NCBI RefSeq assembly: GCF_039543205.1
Contig: NZ_BAABJH010000001.1
Span: forward strand, 1,116,001-1,180,000
DNA: 64,000 bases
Reading direction: 5' to 3'
Source of the DNA: Flaviramulus_B aquimarinus
GTDB taxonomy: Bacteria; Bacteroidota; Bacteroidia; Flavobacteriales; Flavobacteriaceae
Shown here: positions 1 through 8,934 of the stretch, piece by piece
Position numbering within the stretch: the stretch's first letter is position 1
Layout of the letters: each line of letters starts with the position of its first letter
Made by a program: the position numbers and the translations under genes
Notes under the pieces: generated by a model
The model's input: only the letters and a program-made list of their open reading frames with translations
Database searches by the model: none
Told to the model about the DNA's origin: nothing

Positions 1-562
1 AAGTTTTATCATAGAAAAATTTAGTCTCCCAAGCATAGCTTCTTAAATCTAAATACGAGAATATATTATCACTTTGGTTTGAGTCTACTTCATCTTTAAA
101 AATTGGAATATAAAATGAACTTGTAAATGAAAAATTACTAATATTTTTAAATGGTTGCACTCTAATAGAAGGCGCTAAAGTTGTTAAACCAGACCTTCTA
201 TCATTACCATTATCTTCAAAACTAAAAACATCAAAAACAGATTGTCCGCCTAATGTGTTAGAACGTATTTGAAAAATTAAACCAACATTTACTCTAGCAT
301 TATCACTTACACCTGTAAAAATTTCGGTAGTATTGGTGAAAAAGTTTTGTCTTGCTATTTTTTGAGATTCACTTCTTGAATTTGTCTGTTCTGTTTGTGT
401 ATAAATACTATTAAAAAACTTAATATCCCATTGGCCTTTCTTTAATAGTTTTGAAGGTGTGTAGGTTTGTATAACACTTCCTTGGTTTTCTTCTAAATCT
501 TCCTGAGAATACCCAGAATATGATATTATTGTTAGTACTAATATTGCGATTATTTTTTTCAT
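1..562 (-). CDS. Outer-membrane or periplasmic protein, 3' part beyond window
   Basis: The frame opens at an ATG at 560-562 and runs off the left edge without a stop, so about 187 residues are visible. A short Lys-rich start and a hydrophobic stretch ending SGYSQ form a signal peptide. The rest alternates polar and hydrophobic residues, with aromatic strands such as FTSSFYIPIF and VNVGLIFQIR, which suggests beta-barrel strands of an outer-membrane protein. The family is not recognised and the true length is unknown. Its start lies downstream of the DUF547 gene on the same strand, so the two may be co-transcribed. Confidence 0.7.
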   Translation of the reverse strand, partial: MKKIIAILVLTIISYSGYSQEDLEENQGSVIQTYTPSKLLKKGQWDIKFFNSIYTQTEQTNSRSESQKIARQNFFTNTTEIFTGVSDNARVNVGLIFQIRSNTLGGQSVFDVFSFEDNGNDRRSGLTTLAPSIRVQPFKNISNFSFTSSFYIPIFKDEVDSNQSDNIFSYLDLRSYAWETKFFYDKT

Positions 563-600
563 TATTCCTATTTTGATTTGTTATTATTCGTTTTTGGTTA

Positions 601-1314
601 TTATTGCTTGTTAACTTTCCAATCATAAGGAAAGTAGCTTAATTTGTATTTACCTTCTAATTTTTCGGTTCTGTAGGTGTTTATAAAATCAATTTCTTTT
701 GTGCCGTTCATGGTAAAATCTTCTTTATACCATTCCATGATTTGTGAAACTTGAACACGTTTCTTTTTAGTATTCACTCTTAAAAAAGAACCGTTTAAGG
801 CTATTTTTGTTTGTGTTTCTAATTGCGCGTTTAATGTTTTAGGCAAGTAAGCTTTATTTATTAATGGCGGACACCCTATAGCTCCACAAACCAATACAAA
901 ATGAAAACGTGCGTCTTTAAACTGCCCTCTTAATAATTTATGTTCAATATCATTTAAGGTTATTTGTTTACCTGCTAAACTATATGTCGTTTTATCAAAA
1001 AAACCAGCATTATCTAGCGGCGAATTTGTTGGATAATTATCAACAATTCCTCTTATAACCGATAAATTATAAGCATTAATCCAAAAAGCTTGGTAAACAT
1101 CAGCATCGTCCTTTGAAACTAAAATACCTTTAGCTATCTTTAAAATACTTGTAAGTTCATCTTGATTGCCATGGATTTTTGAGTAAGCTACAAGTCCGTT
1201 AGATACATTGGCTTTAAAAAAAGCATCGGCTTTGTTGAAAAAGGTAGTCACATCTTGCGAAAAACCTTCAACAGCTACTAAAGCCATAAGTCCTATGATC
1301 AATTGTTTTTTCAT
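601..1314 (-). CDS. DUF547 domain-containing secreted protein
   Basis: The 237-residue product has a signal peptide (MKKQLIIGLMALVAVEGFSQ). It then shows the DUF547 layout: a WINAYN motif near residue 78, a conserved Cys segment CGAIGCPPL near residue 145, and a C-terminal IMEWYKEDF segment. DUF547 proteins are widespread in Flavobacteriaceae; some members resemble papain-fold or transglutaminase-like proteins, but no activity is established. It lies 38 bases upstream of the truncated outer-membrane gene and diverges from the redox pair beginning at 1653. The export signal suggests a periplasmic location. Confidence 0.85.
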   Translation of the reverse strand: MKKQLIIGLMALVAVEGFSQDVTTFFNKADAFFKANVSNGLVAYSKIHGNQDELTSILKIAKGILVSKDDADVYQAFWINAYNLSVIRGIVDNYPTNSPLDNAGFFDKTTYSLAGKQITLNDIEHKLLRGQFKDARFHFVLVCGAIGCPPLINKAYLPKTLNAQLETQTKIALNGSFLRVNTKKKRVQVSQIMEWYKEDFTMNGTKEIDFINTYRTEKLEGKYKLSYFPYDWKVNKQ

Positions 1315-1652
1315 GTTTTTATATTTATTATTTATGCTTTTTTATAATCTTTACAGACATGTTTTATATTTTATACTTTGCAAAGTAACTGCTCTTATGT
1401 CGCACTAAATGTTAAGTAACTTACACAACTAAAAAAAGATTTTTGCCGTCTGTTGGAATTCAAAATCCTTACATAACCTATTCAATTTAAACCCATTCTA
1501 AATTACCTGCTTGAATATAAGTTATTATCTTTAGCTTCGACAGACTTCAACATAACAACCAAAATATGTAATATACCTGATATGTGTCTTAACCATAAAA
1601 AAGCATACAAACGAATTGCATATAATCTTAAAAGACAAATAACCTTTAACAG
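1315..1652. promoter_or_regulatory. Divergent intergenic region with a 14-bp palindrome
   Basis: This 338-base gap separates two divergent genes and must hold both promoters. The one clear structure is a perfect palindrome, TACTTTGCAAAGTA, at 1374-1387, sixty bases upstream of the DUF547 start. It could be an operator. Perfect 14-mers of this kind are expected a few times per window in AT-rich DNA, so the call is weak. No convincing TAnnTTTG promoter element and no small ORF were seen. Confidence 0.35.
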
Positions 1653-2954
1653 ATGAAAGAACATATTGTTATTATAGGAAACGGAATTTCTGGTGTTACT
1701 GCCGCTAGGCACATTAGAAAGCTTTCTGATAAAAAAATTACTATCGTTTCAGCTGAAACCGATTATTTTTTCTCGCGTACAGCACTTATGTATATATATA
1801 TGGGTCATATGAAATTTGAACATACGCAACCTTATGAAGATTGGTTTTGGAAGAAAAACAGAATTAATCTTAAAAAAGGCTATGTAAAAACGATAGACGA
1901 TAAAACAAAAACACTTCATTTTGCTGAAGGTGATACTTTAGAATATGATAAATTAATTATCGCAACAGGAAGTAAACCCAACAAATTTGGTTGGCCAGGA
2001 CAAGATTTAGAAGGCGTTATGGGTATGTACCATAAGCAAGATTTAGAAAACCTTGAAAAGCATGCACCTAATAATAAAGCATGTAAACGTGCCGTAATTG
2101 TTGGTGGTGGCTTAATAGGTATTGAACTTGCTGAAATGCTAAATTCGAGACAAATTCCTGTAACATTTTTGGTTAGGGAAAATAGTTTTTGGAATGGTGT
2201 TTTACCAGAAGGTGAAAGCGAAATGATTAACAGACATATAAAAAACCATCATATAGATTTACGTCTTGGTACGAATTTAAAAGAAATTGTTTCTGATGAA
2301 AATGGTAAAGTAAAATCCATAATTATTCAGGAAACAGGCGAAGAAATTGCTTGCAATGTGGTTGGACTGACCGCTGGGGTGTCGCCTAATATTGATTTTA
2401 TAAAAGATTCTGACCTTGAAACAGGTAGAGGTGTAAAAGTAAATAGGTTTTTAGAAACCAATATTCCTGACATATATGCTATTGGCGATTGCGCTGAACA
2501 ACATGAAGGTATAAATGGCCGCAGACCTATTGAAGCCGTTTGGTATACTGGACGTATGATGGGTGAAACTGTAGCACAAACCATTTGCGGAAACAGAATT
2601 CAATACAAACCCGGACATTGGTTTAACTCCGCTAAATTTTTAGATATAGAATATCAAACCTATGGATGGGTATTTGCAAAACCAAAAGAAAACGAAACAC
2701 ATTTCCATTGGAAACATGAAGACGACACGAAATGCATTACAGTATGCTATGATAAAAACACAAATGAATTTTTAGGTATTAATACTTTTGGAATTAGAAT
2801 GCGCCATGAAACATTCGACACTTGGCTTACTAAAAAACAGGATGTTGATTTTGTAATGAATCATTTATCTGAAGCAAATTTTGACCCAGAATTCTATAGC
2901 CATTATGAAGCCGAAATACTTTCAGCTTATAACAAACAACTAAAAATCGCATAA
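1653..2954 (+). CDS. NAD(P)/FAD-dependent oxidoreductase
   Basis: The 433-residue flavoprotein belongs to the pyridine nucleotide-disulfide oxidoreductase class. An N-terminal FAD-binding Rossmann motif, IIGNGISGVTAARHIRK, is at residues 6-22, and a second NAD(P)-binding motif, VIVGGGLIGIELAE, is near residues 149-162. IYAIGDCAE near residue 275 is the usual second FAD contact. The redox-active CxxxxC of disulfide reductases is absent, so it is more like a ferredoxin or rubredoxin reductase or nitrite-reductase-type subunit. The next gene, a polyferredoxin, starts four bases after its stop; the inference is that this protein exchanges electrons with it. The substrate is unknown. Confidence 0.85.
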   Translation: MKEHIVIIGNGISGVTAARHIRKLSDKKITIVSAETDYFFSRTALMYIYMGHMKFEHTQPYEDWFWKKNRINLKKGYVKTIDDKTKTLHFAEGDTLEYDKLIIATGSKPNKFGWPGQDLEGVMGMYHKQDLENLEKHAPNNKACKRAVIVGGGLIGIELAEMLNSRQIPVTFLVRENSFWNGVLPEGESEMINRHIKNHHIDLRLGTNLKEIVSDENGKVKSIIIQETGEEIACNVVGLTAGVSPNIDFIKDSDLETGRGVKVNRFLETNIPDIYAIGDCAEQHEGINGRRPIEAVWYTGRMMGETVAQTICGNRIQYKPGHWFNSAKFLDIEYQTYGWVFAKPKENETHFHWKHEDDTKCITVCYDKNTNEFLGINTFGIRMRHETFDTWLTKKQDVDFVMNHLSEANFDPEFYSHYEAEILSAYNKQLKIA

Positions 2955-2957
2955 TCC

Positions 2958-4547
2958 ATGAGCAATAAAATAAGCCATAGTATGTCATTGGCAAAACCAG
3001 ATGCCGTAGACATTTCAAACAAACAAAAAATAGCATTAGCAATTGGTGTTATTGGATTATTCATCCTAACATTGGCCCTTTTCAATACCAATTTTCCAAA
3101 TAAAGGATTGTTCCTTACACTTGCCTTAGGATTAATATCTGTTGGAATAATTGTCTACTCTAGAGATGCTTACTTAACAAAACTAGAAGGTATAAAAAAT
3201 GATGGTGTTTGGTTTAAATCCATTTCATCACGAGGTGTTTGGGGTTGGATAGTTGGCGTTATACTAACCACATTTTATATTGTGCTTTATTTTTATCCAA
3301 AGTATTTAGGCTTAGGAAGCAATGGCGCAGAAAACACAGGTTTAATTCGTTTATTTGACCCTTTAAGTCAGTTATTAAGTGGTAGAAATGCTAGCCAATG
3401 GTTTGTTTACGGAACGCTTTACACCGTTGCTATTTTAGCTTTTGGATATAAATTCATACTCAAATACAGACACAACCGCTACCAACAAGTACGTACCGTT
3501 TCAGTCATGTTTTTTCAATTGGGTTTTGCCTTTTTGATTCCTGAATTTATGTATGTTATGAATAGTGACTTGCCTTACTACGATTTAAAATCTATGTGGC
3601 CACTCAACTATTATATTTTTGATGAATGGTCCGTAAAGGCCTTTCTTTCTAACGGAAATATTGGCTTAGGCTTAATTCTTTTTGGGATTATCACAATTTT
3701 CGTGATTTCTCCAATTCTAACCTATAAGTATGGAAAACGTTGGTATTGTTCTTGGGTATGTGGTTGTGGTGGATTAGCAGAAACTGCAGGAGATTCTTTT
3801 AGACAATTATCATCTAAAAAAATGTCTGCTTGGAAATTAGAGCGTTGGCTAATCCATACCGTTTTAGTATTCTCTGTAGTTATGACAACAGCCATGATAT
3901 ACACGTATTTAGGTTATGATAAAAATGATTTTTGGCTAACCAGAGGTGTTTTTATAGCTTTAGTTATCGGTTTCTTAACTTTAATTTTTGCAGGCGTTAT
4001 GTTCTTTAAAGGTAAAGAACTTGGTAAAGATGCCAAATTTGGCGCTATTGGTTTCTTTGTGGTTATCGCCCTATTATTAATCATGCATTTTACAGGAACT
4101 ACACAACATGTTTTTTATGTTAAAGGTGGTGCGTTAAGATCTGCTTATGGTATTTATATTGGTTCTATTTTTTCAGGGGTTATCGGCACTGGGTTTTATC
4201 CTATTCTAGGAAGTCGTTCTTGGTGTAGGTTTGGATGCCCTATGGCGGCTATTCTAGGGTTTCAACAACGTTTGTTTTCAAAATTTAGGATTACGACCAA
4301 TGGCGGGCAATGTATTTCTTGTGGGAATTGCTCCAACAGTTGCGAAATGGGGATTGATGTTCGACACTATGCTCAAAAAGGCGAAAATATTGTGCGTTCC
4401 AGTTGTGTTGGCTGTGGCATTTGCTCTGCAGTTTGCCCAAGAGGTGTTTTAAAGTTAGAAAACGACAGTATGCAAGGACGTATCAACCCAACAGAAATTT
4501 TATTAGGAAACGATGTTGACTTAATGGATTTGGTGAACAAAAAATAG
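2958..4547 (+). CDS. NapH/NosR-like membrane polyferredoxin (4Fe-4S binding protein)
   Basis: The 529-residue membrane protein has several hydrophobic spans: two near residues 25-70, one near 95-115, and further ones around 150-170, 230-250, 300-320 and 330-350. Cysteine motifs CSWVCGC (about residue 264) and CRFGCP (about 423) are typical of NapH, NosR and CcoG proteins. Two C-terminal ferredoxin clusters follow, CISCGNCSNSC and CVGCGICSAVC. Such proteins pass electrons across or along the inner membrane. Four bases separate it from the FAD oxidoreductase and 18 from the next gene. No nos, nap or cytochrome oxidase genes are nearby, so the electron acceptor is unknown. Confidence 0.85.
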   Translation: MSNKISHSMSLAKPDAVDISNKQKIALAIGVIGLFILTLALFNTNFPNKGLFLTLALGLISVGIIVYSRDAYLTKLEGIKNDGVWFKSISSRGVWGWIVGVILTTFYIVLYFYPKYLGLGSNGAENTGLIRLFDPLSQLLSGRNASQWFVYGTLYTVAILAFGYKFILKYRHNRYQQVRTVSVMFFQLGFAFLIPEFMYVMNSDLPYYDLKSMWPLNYYIFDEWSVKAFLSNGNIGLGLILFGIITIFVISPILTYKYGKRWYCSWVCGCGGLAETAGDSFRQLSSKKMSAWKLERWLIHTVLVFSVVMTTAMIYTYLGYDKNDFWLTRGVFIALVIGFLTLIFAGVMFFKGKELGKDAKFGAIGFFVVIALLLIMHFTGTTQHVFYVKGGALRSAYGIYIGSIFSGVIGTGFYPILGSRSWCRFGCPMAAILGFQQRLFSKFRITTNGGQCISCGNCSNSCEMGIDVRHYAQKGENIVRSSCVGCGICSAVCPRGVLKLENDSMQGRINPTEILLGNDVDLMDLVNKK

Positions 4548-4565
4548 TCTTCGACACTATATTAA

Positions 4566-5036
4566 ATGAACAAACTCATCGTGCTACTACTATTTTCAAC
4601 AGCAGTTTTTGCTCAAAAAACCTATCAAAGAAATTATGATGGAAATCAAAACATCATATCCCAGGGTTGGATCGAAAATAATCAAAAAATTAAATTTTGG
4701 AAATTCTATTACAACAACGGAACACTTAAAAAAGAAGGGCATTTTTTAGCCAATAAGGAAACTAAATACTGGAAGTTTTACACGATTAATGGGCATCTAG
4801 AAAAAGAAGGGCATTTTCAAAATGGCAAAAAAAATAATTGGTGGTTATTTTATGACGATATGGAAAAAGTAAATCATAAATGCCAACTAAAAAACAATAT
4901 AAAAAACGGGTATTGTCTTATATACAACAATGAAAAACTAGTTTCAGCTTCAAAATATAAAGCAGGTAAAAAATTAAAAGAATGGAGTACCTTTGCATCC
5001 TTTAAAAGAGAAAATAAACTCAGCGACCTTAAATGA
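4566..5036 (+). CDS. Secreted YwqK/MORN-like repeat protein
   Basis: The 156-residue product has a signal peptide ending in VFAQ. It then carries repeated units of the form KFWKFYYNNGTLKKEGHF, seen about three times between residues 40 and 115 with spacing near 23 residues. This is the MORN-like repeat that databases often name YwqK family antitoxin. The label rests on sequence class only: no toxin gene is adjacent and the protein appears exported. Its stop overlaps the ATG of the next glycosyltransferase in an ATGA (5033-5036), so translation is probably coupled. Confidence 0.75.
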   Translation: MNKLIVLLLFSTAVFAQKTYQRNYDGNQNIISQGWIENNQKIKFWKFYYNNGTLKKEGHFLANKETKYWKFYTINGHLEKEGHFQNGKKNNWWLFYDDMEKVNHKCQLKNNIKNGYCLIYNNEKLVSASKYKAGKKLKEWSTFASFKRENKLSDLK

Positions 5037-5725
5037 CCAAAATAAAAGTCATCATTCCAGCTTTTAACGAAGCAGATTCTATAACACATGTTATAAGTGA
5101 TATTCCAAAAACTGTTGACGAGATTATTGTAGTAAGCAATAATTCCACTGATGATACGGAAATCAACGCTAAAAAAGCTGGAGCCACCGTTCTAACAGAA
5201 ATAAATAAAGGTTATGGTTATGCCTGTTTAAAAGGTATGCAACACATTGCAAGCCAAACGGAAAAACCAGATATAGTTGTATTTCTTGATGGCGATTACA
5301 GCGATTACCCAGAAGAATTGACAAAAATAGTAACCCCAATACTTAATGATAACATAGATTTTGTAATTGGTGCTCGTGTTAAACGACTTAGAGAACAGGG
5401 GTCTATGACATTTCCACAAGTTTTTGGTAATTGGCTGGCAACGAACTTAATGAAACTTTTTTTTAGAGCTAAGTTTACTGACCTTGGCCCTTTTAGAGCC
5501 ATTAAATACCAAAAGCTATTAGCCCTTAATATGGAAGACAAAACCTATGGTTGGACCGTAGAAATGCAGTTAAAAGTACTAAAACAAAAATTGACATATA
5601 TCGAAATACCAGTAAATTACAGAAATAGAATTGGAGTTTCAAAAGTGTCTGGTACAATAAAAGGTGCTATATTTGCAGGCGTAAAAATATTAGGTTGGAT
5701 TTTTAAATACAGTCTCAAAAAATGA
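5033..5725 (+). CDS. Family 2 glycosyltransferase, DPM1-like
   Basis: The 230-residue GT-A enzyme opens directly with the nucleotide-binding strand IKVIIPAFNEADSI. It carries a DxD metal site in FLDGDYSDYP (D86, D88). The compact length, GPFRAIKY motif and absence of an N-terminal membrane anchor resemble dolichol- or polyprenyl-phosphate sugar synthases. The C-terminus ends in a weak hydrophobic stretch, GAIFAGVKILGWIF. It shares ATGA overlaps with both neighbours (5033-5036 and 5722-5725). The likely role is to charge a lipid carrier with a sugar for the downstream membrane transferases; donor and acceptor cannot be read from sequence. Confidence 0.85.
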   Translation: MTKIKVIIPAFNEADSITHVISDIPKTVDEIIVVSNNSTDDTEINAKKAGATVLTEINKGYGYACLKGMQHIASQTEKPDIVVFLDGDYSDYPEELTKIVTPILNDNIDFVIGARVKRLREQGSMTFPQVFGNWLATNLMKLFFRAKFTDLGPFRAIKYQKLLALNMEDKTYGWTVEMQLKVLKQKLTYIEIPVNYRNRIGVSKVSGTIKGAIFAGVKILGWIFKYSLKK

Positions 5726-7212
5726 TTTTAGAAACTACAGTTATTGTAATCTATACCATAGCACTATTGCTTATATTCCTATATGCATTAGCGCAACTTA
5801 ATTTATTATTCAATTACTTATCTTCCAAACGTATAAAAGACGATTGTTCTAAATTCGATTTAACAAACCCAGACGAAATCCCATATATTACCATACAACT
5901 TCCTGTTTACAATGAAATGTATGTTATGGAGCGTCTGTTAGATAATATTGCACTTATAGATTACCCTAAAGACAAATTAGAAATTCAGGTATTAGATGAT
6001 TCTACTGATGAAACTATAGCAACAACATTCAAACAAATAGAACGCTTAAAAACCACTGGGTTAGACATTAAACACATTACCAGAACTGACCGTTCTGGGT
6101 TTAAAGCTGGCGCGCTTAAGGAAGGCCTTAAGGTTGCCAAAGGCGATATTATTGCTATTTTCGATTCTGATTTTCTACCTAAAAAAGACTGGTTAAAGCG
6201 TACCGTACCCTATTTTAAAGATGAAAACATTGGTGTAGTTCAAACTCGTTGGGGACATATTAACAGAAATTTTTCTATACTCACAAAAATTCAGGCTTTT
6301 GCACTCGATGCTCACTTTACTTTAGAACAAGTTGGCAGAAACAGTAAAGGACATTTTATAAACTTTAATGGTACTGCTGGACTTTGGCGCAAGGCTTGTA
6401 TTATAGACGCAGGGAATTGGGAAGGCGATACCCTAACCGAAGACCTTGACCTAAGTTACCGTGCTCAGTTAAAAAACTGGAAGTTTAAATATTTAGAACA
6501 TGTAGAAACCCCTGCTGAACTCCCAATCGTTATCAGTGCGGCCCGTTCGCAACAATTTAGATGGAATAAAGGTGGTGCAGAAAACTTCCAAAAAATGCTT
6601 GGGCGTGTTTTTAAAAGCAAAAATATTTCAGCAAAAACTAAAGTACACGGTTTACTGCATTTATTAAACAGTACCATGTTTTTAAACGTCCTAATTGTAG
6701 GTGTTTTAAGCATTCCTATGCTATATATAAAAAATGAATACGCACATTTAAGACCATACTTTTATGTGATGAGTTTCTTTGTGTTAAGCACCGTTATCTT
6801 TTTTGTGTGTTATTGGTTTATGTACAAAAATATTTATGGTGGTGGCTTTAAAAACTTTATAAATTACATAGGTATGTTTTTTGTGTTTTTCTCAATAGCC
6901 ATGGGCTTTTCATTACATAATTCCATTGCCGTTCTAGAAGGACATTTGGGCAAAAAATCTGAATTTGTACGGACACCAAAATTCAATATCAAAAAGTATA
7001 AAGACAATTGGAAAAATAACAAGTACATGAAAAAGACTGTGTCAGTACACGTTATTTTTGAAGGGTTACTTATGCTCTATTTCGGTTTTGGTATGTACAG
7101 CGCCTTTATTGTAGGTAACCAAGGTGGTGATTTTGGGCTCTTTCCATTTCATCTTATGTTATTTGTAGGTTTTGGTTATGTGTTTTTTAAGTCTTTGGCG
7201 TCAAAGGTTTAG
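5722..7212 (+). CDS. Cellulose-synthase-family glycosyltransferase (GT2, membrane)
   Basis: The 496-residue processive-type glycosyltransferase has an N-terminal membrane helix at residues 5-30. The catalytic GT-A domain shows VLDDSTDET, the DSD at 148-150, TEDLD at 239-243 and QQFRW at 277-281. Together these are the D,D,D,QxxRW signature of the family. Three or four further helices lie between residue 310 and the C-terminus. It lacks the PilZ domain of cellulose synthase BcsA and is short, like CslA/mannan-synthase or glucosylceramide-synthase relatives. Translationally coupled to the preceding GT2; probably makes a membrane-associated glycan or glycolipid. Confidence 0.9.
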   Translation: MILETTVIVIYTIALLLIFLYALAQLNLLFNYLSSKRIKDDCSKFDLTNPDEIPYITIQLPVYNEMYVMERLLDNIALIDYPKDKLEIQVLDDSTDETIATTFKQIERLKTTGLDIKHITRTDRSGFKAGALKEGLKVAKGDIIAIFDSDFLPKKDWLKRTVPYFKDENIGVVQTRWGHINRNFSILTKIQAFALDAHFTLEQVGRNSKGHFINFNGTAGLWRKACIIDAGNWEGDTLTEDLDLSYRAQLKNWKFKYLEHVETPAELPIVISAARSQQFRWNKGGAENFQKMLGRVFKSKNISAKTKVHGLLHLLNSTMFLNVLIVGVLSIPMLYIKNEYAHLRPYFYVMSFFVLSTVIFFVCYWFMYKNIYGGGFKNFINYIGMFFVFFSIAMGFSLHNSIAVLEGHLGKKSEFVRTPKFNIKKYKDNWKNNKYMKKTVSVHVIFEGLLMLYFGFGMYSAFIVGNQGGDFGLFPFHLMLFVGFGYVFFKSLASKV

Positions 7213-7407
7213 ATTAGAAACATAAGTTTCCTTCTGTGTTTACAAGTTCAAACATCCATTCAATCTCTAACTCGGAAAGCAATTTTCTATGATGATATGA
7301 TATCGTTTTAATGTTTTATATCAATAGCAAAATGAATATGTTATTTTTCTTTTAGAAGTAAATAACTCCCATTTATCAAGACAAACAAATAATATTATAT
7401 TTACCAT

Positions 7408-8799
7408 ATGCTTTTAAACCCCACTTTTTTAAGACTAAATAGAATACCTCTGATTTTAGTATTAAGCAGTGTGTTGTTTTACGCATCATTTGCTTACGAT
7501 TTAATGCGTACAGATTATGTGAAATTAATAGGGTTATATGTGGTGCTATTCTTTTTATTTTATAAACTATTACAGGTTTTAAAGCATAATATCAAAGTCT
7601 TAACCTATTTGGCGTTTGGATTTAGAGTCATTTTCATATTGGCCATACCCAACTTATCACAAGATTTCTATCGTTTTATTTGGGATGGACGCATGATTTT
7701 AGAAGGTATAAACCCTTATTTGTTTACTGTGGAGTCTTTTATAAGCCAAGGGGAGTTTCCTGTAGCTCAAGCTCAAGAATTACGAACTGGTATGGGTGAC
7801 TTAAACGCCAGTCATTTTACTAATTATCCGCCCATAAATCAACTCTGTTTTACAATTGCTGCCCTTTTTGCTGGTAAAAGTATTTTGGGGTCTGCAATTG
7901 TAATGCGCTTACTCATTATTGCTGCCGATTTTGGAACTTTGTATTTTGGCAAAAAACTGTTAGAAAAGCTTAATATCCCTGTTCATCATATATTCTGGTA
8001 TATTTTAAATCCATTTATTATTATTGAATTGACTGGTAACCTCCATTTTGAAGGTGTCATGATTTTCTTTTTGGTTTGGAGTTTGTATTTACTACATGTT
8101 GGTAAATGGCAATTTGCTGCAGTGGTTTTAGCCTTATCTATTTCGGTTAAATTGATTCCTTTAATATTTTTGCCGTTGTTTTTTCAATGGTTTATGAAAC
8201 GTAATGACAAAAAAAAAGAGGTTTCGACTGCGCTCAACCTGACGAGATTGATTGGATTCTATATTCTTGTAGGCATAACCACACTCCTACTTTTTGCGCC
8301 TTTTTATTCCGCTGAATTTATAAATAACTATTCTCAAACGGTAGCACTATGGTTTCAAAATTTCGAGTTTAATGGTAGTATTTATTACATAGCCAGAGAA
8401 ATAGGCTATACTTTTAGAGGCTACAATGAAATTGCCATTATTGGAAAAACAACACCTATTATTGTTGTTTTGTTTATTCTTATTATTACCTTTTTTAGGA
8501 AAAACAAAACTACGGTAGAACTTATTACTGCTATGTTATTGGCATTATCTTTTTACTATTTTACCACCACTACCGTACATCCTTGGTATGTGGCTACGCT
8601 TTTAATATTATCGGTGTTTACAAGATATAAATTCCCATTAGTGTGGAGCTTTGTTATTATACTTAGTTATTTAGCTTATATGCATATTGACAATGCCGAT
8701 AAATCTGAAAAACTATGGGTGATTGCTTTAGAGTATGTTATTGTTTATAGCGTATTTTTGTTCGAAATTTTTAAAAAAAATAAAACTATTATAAATTGA
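7408..8799 (+). CDS. Multi-pass GT-C type mannosyltransferase-like protein
   Basis: The 463-residue integral membrane protein has about eleven hydrophobic segments. A luminal-loop motif, SQDFYRFIWDGRMILEGINPY, lies near residues 82-102, as in GPI-mannosyltransferase-like and polyprenyl-phosphate-sugar-dependent GT-C enzymes. A second conserved spot is FTNYPPINQLCF near 135. It is 195 bases after the cellulose-synthase-like gene on the same strand and may use its lipid-linked sugar. In-frame bases 8221-8243 match a short interspersed Bacteroidota repeat and add about ten residues (EVSTALNLTR) to a cytoplasmic loop. Confidence 0.8.
   Translation: MLLNPTFLRLNRIPLILVLSSVLFYASFAYDLMRTDYVKLIGLYVVLFFLFYKLLQVLKHNIKVLTYLAFGFRVIFILAIPNLSQDFYRFIWDGRMILEGINPYLFTVESFISQGEFPVAQAQELRTGMGDLNASHFTNYPPINQLCFTIAALFAGKSILGSAIVMRLLIIAADFGTLYFGKKLLEKLNIPVHHIFWYILNPFIIIELTGNLHFEGVMIFFLVWSLYLLHVGKWQFAAVVLALSISVKLIPLIFLPLFFQWFMKRNDKKKEVSTALNLTRLIGFYILVGITTLLLFAPFYSAEFINNYSQTVALWFQNFEFNGSIYYIAREIGYTFRGYNEIAIIGKTTPIIVVLFILIITFFRKNKTTVELITAMLLALSFYYFTTTTVHPWYVATLLILSVFTRYKFPLVWSFVIILSYLAYMHIDNADKSEKLWVIALEYVIVYSVFLFEIFKKNKTIIN
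8221..8243 (+). repeat. Short REP-like interspersed sequence inside a coding frame
   Basis: The bases GTTTCGACTGCGCTCAACCT, continuing to 8243, match from memory the TTCGACTGCGCTCAA element that recurs in intergenic regions of many Bacteroidota genomes. Here the element keeps the frame open inside the membrane transferase gene. No second good copy was found in this window; a partial likeness (CTGAGCAAAGCAGAAG) is near 27220. Confidence 0.45.
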
Positions 8800-8888
8800 T
8801 TTTTCAAAATTCACTTAACCTTTCAAAGCGTTTAATATAAAAGTAGATTAAAATATATTTTTAATGCTTTGAGAAGTTATATAAAAAA

Positions 8889-8907
8889 GGCTTCCAAAGA
8901 GGAAGCC
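8889..8907 (-). terminator. Rho-independent terminator
   Basis: Perfect 7-bp stem GGCTTCC/GGAAGCC with a five-base loop. Read on the minus strand, the stem is followed by TTTTTTAT. It lies 28 bases past the stop of the leftward gene at 8935-9306 and also faces the end of the rightward operon. Confidence 0.85.
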
Positions 8908-8934
8908 TGCATCATATACGCATAGGAATCTTTA

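Noticed and set aside
420..626. Open frame of 68 codons on the minus strand, rich in Asn and Lys.
   Set aside because: It lies in another frame over the start of the truncated outer-membrane gene and has no domain, signal peptide or good start; composition is that of AT-rich shadow sequence.
4566..5036. YwqK-type antitoxin label suggesting a toxin-antitoxin system.
   Set aside because: No toxin-like gene is adjacent, the protein has an export signal, and repeats are MORN-like; the label is a family name, not evidence of a toxin pair.
8823..8872. Imperfect long-loop inverted repeat (TCAAAGC / GCTTTGA) after the GT-C gene as a terminator.
   Set aside because: The stem is interrupted and has a long A/T loop with no U-tract; the clear hairpin at 8889-8907 explains termination better.
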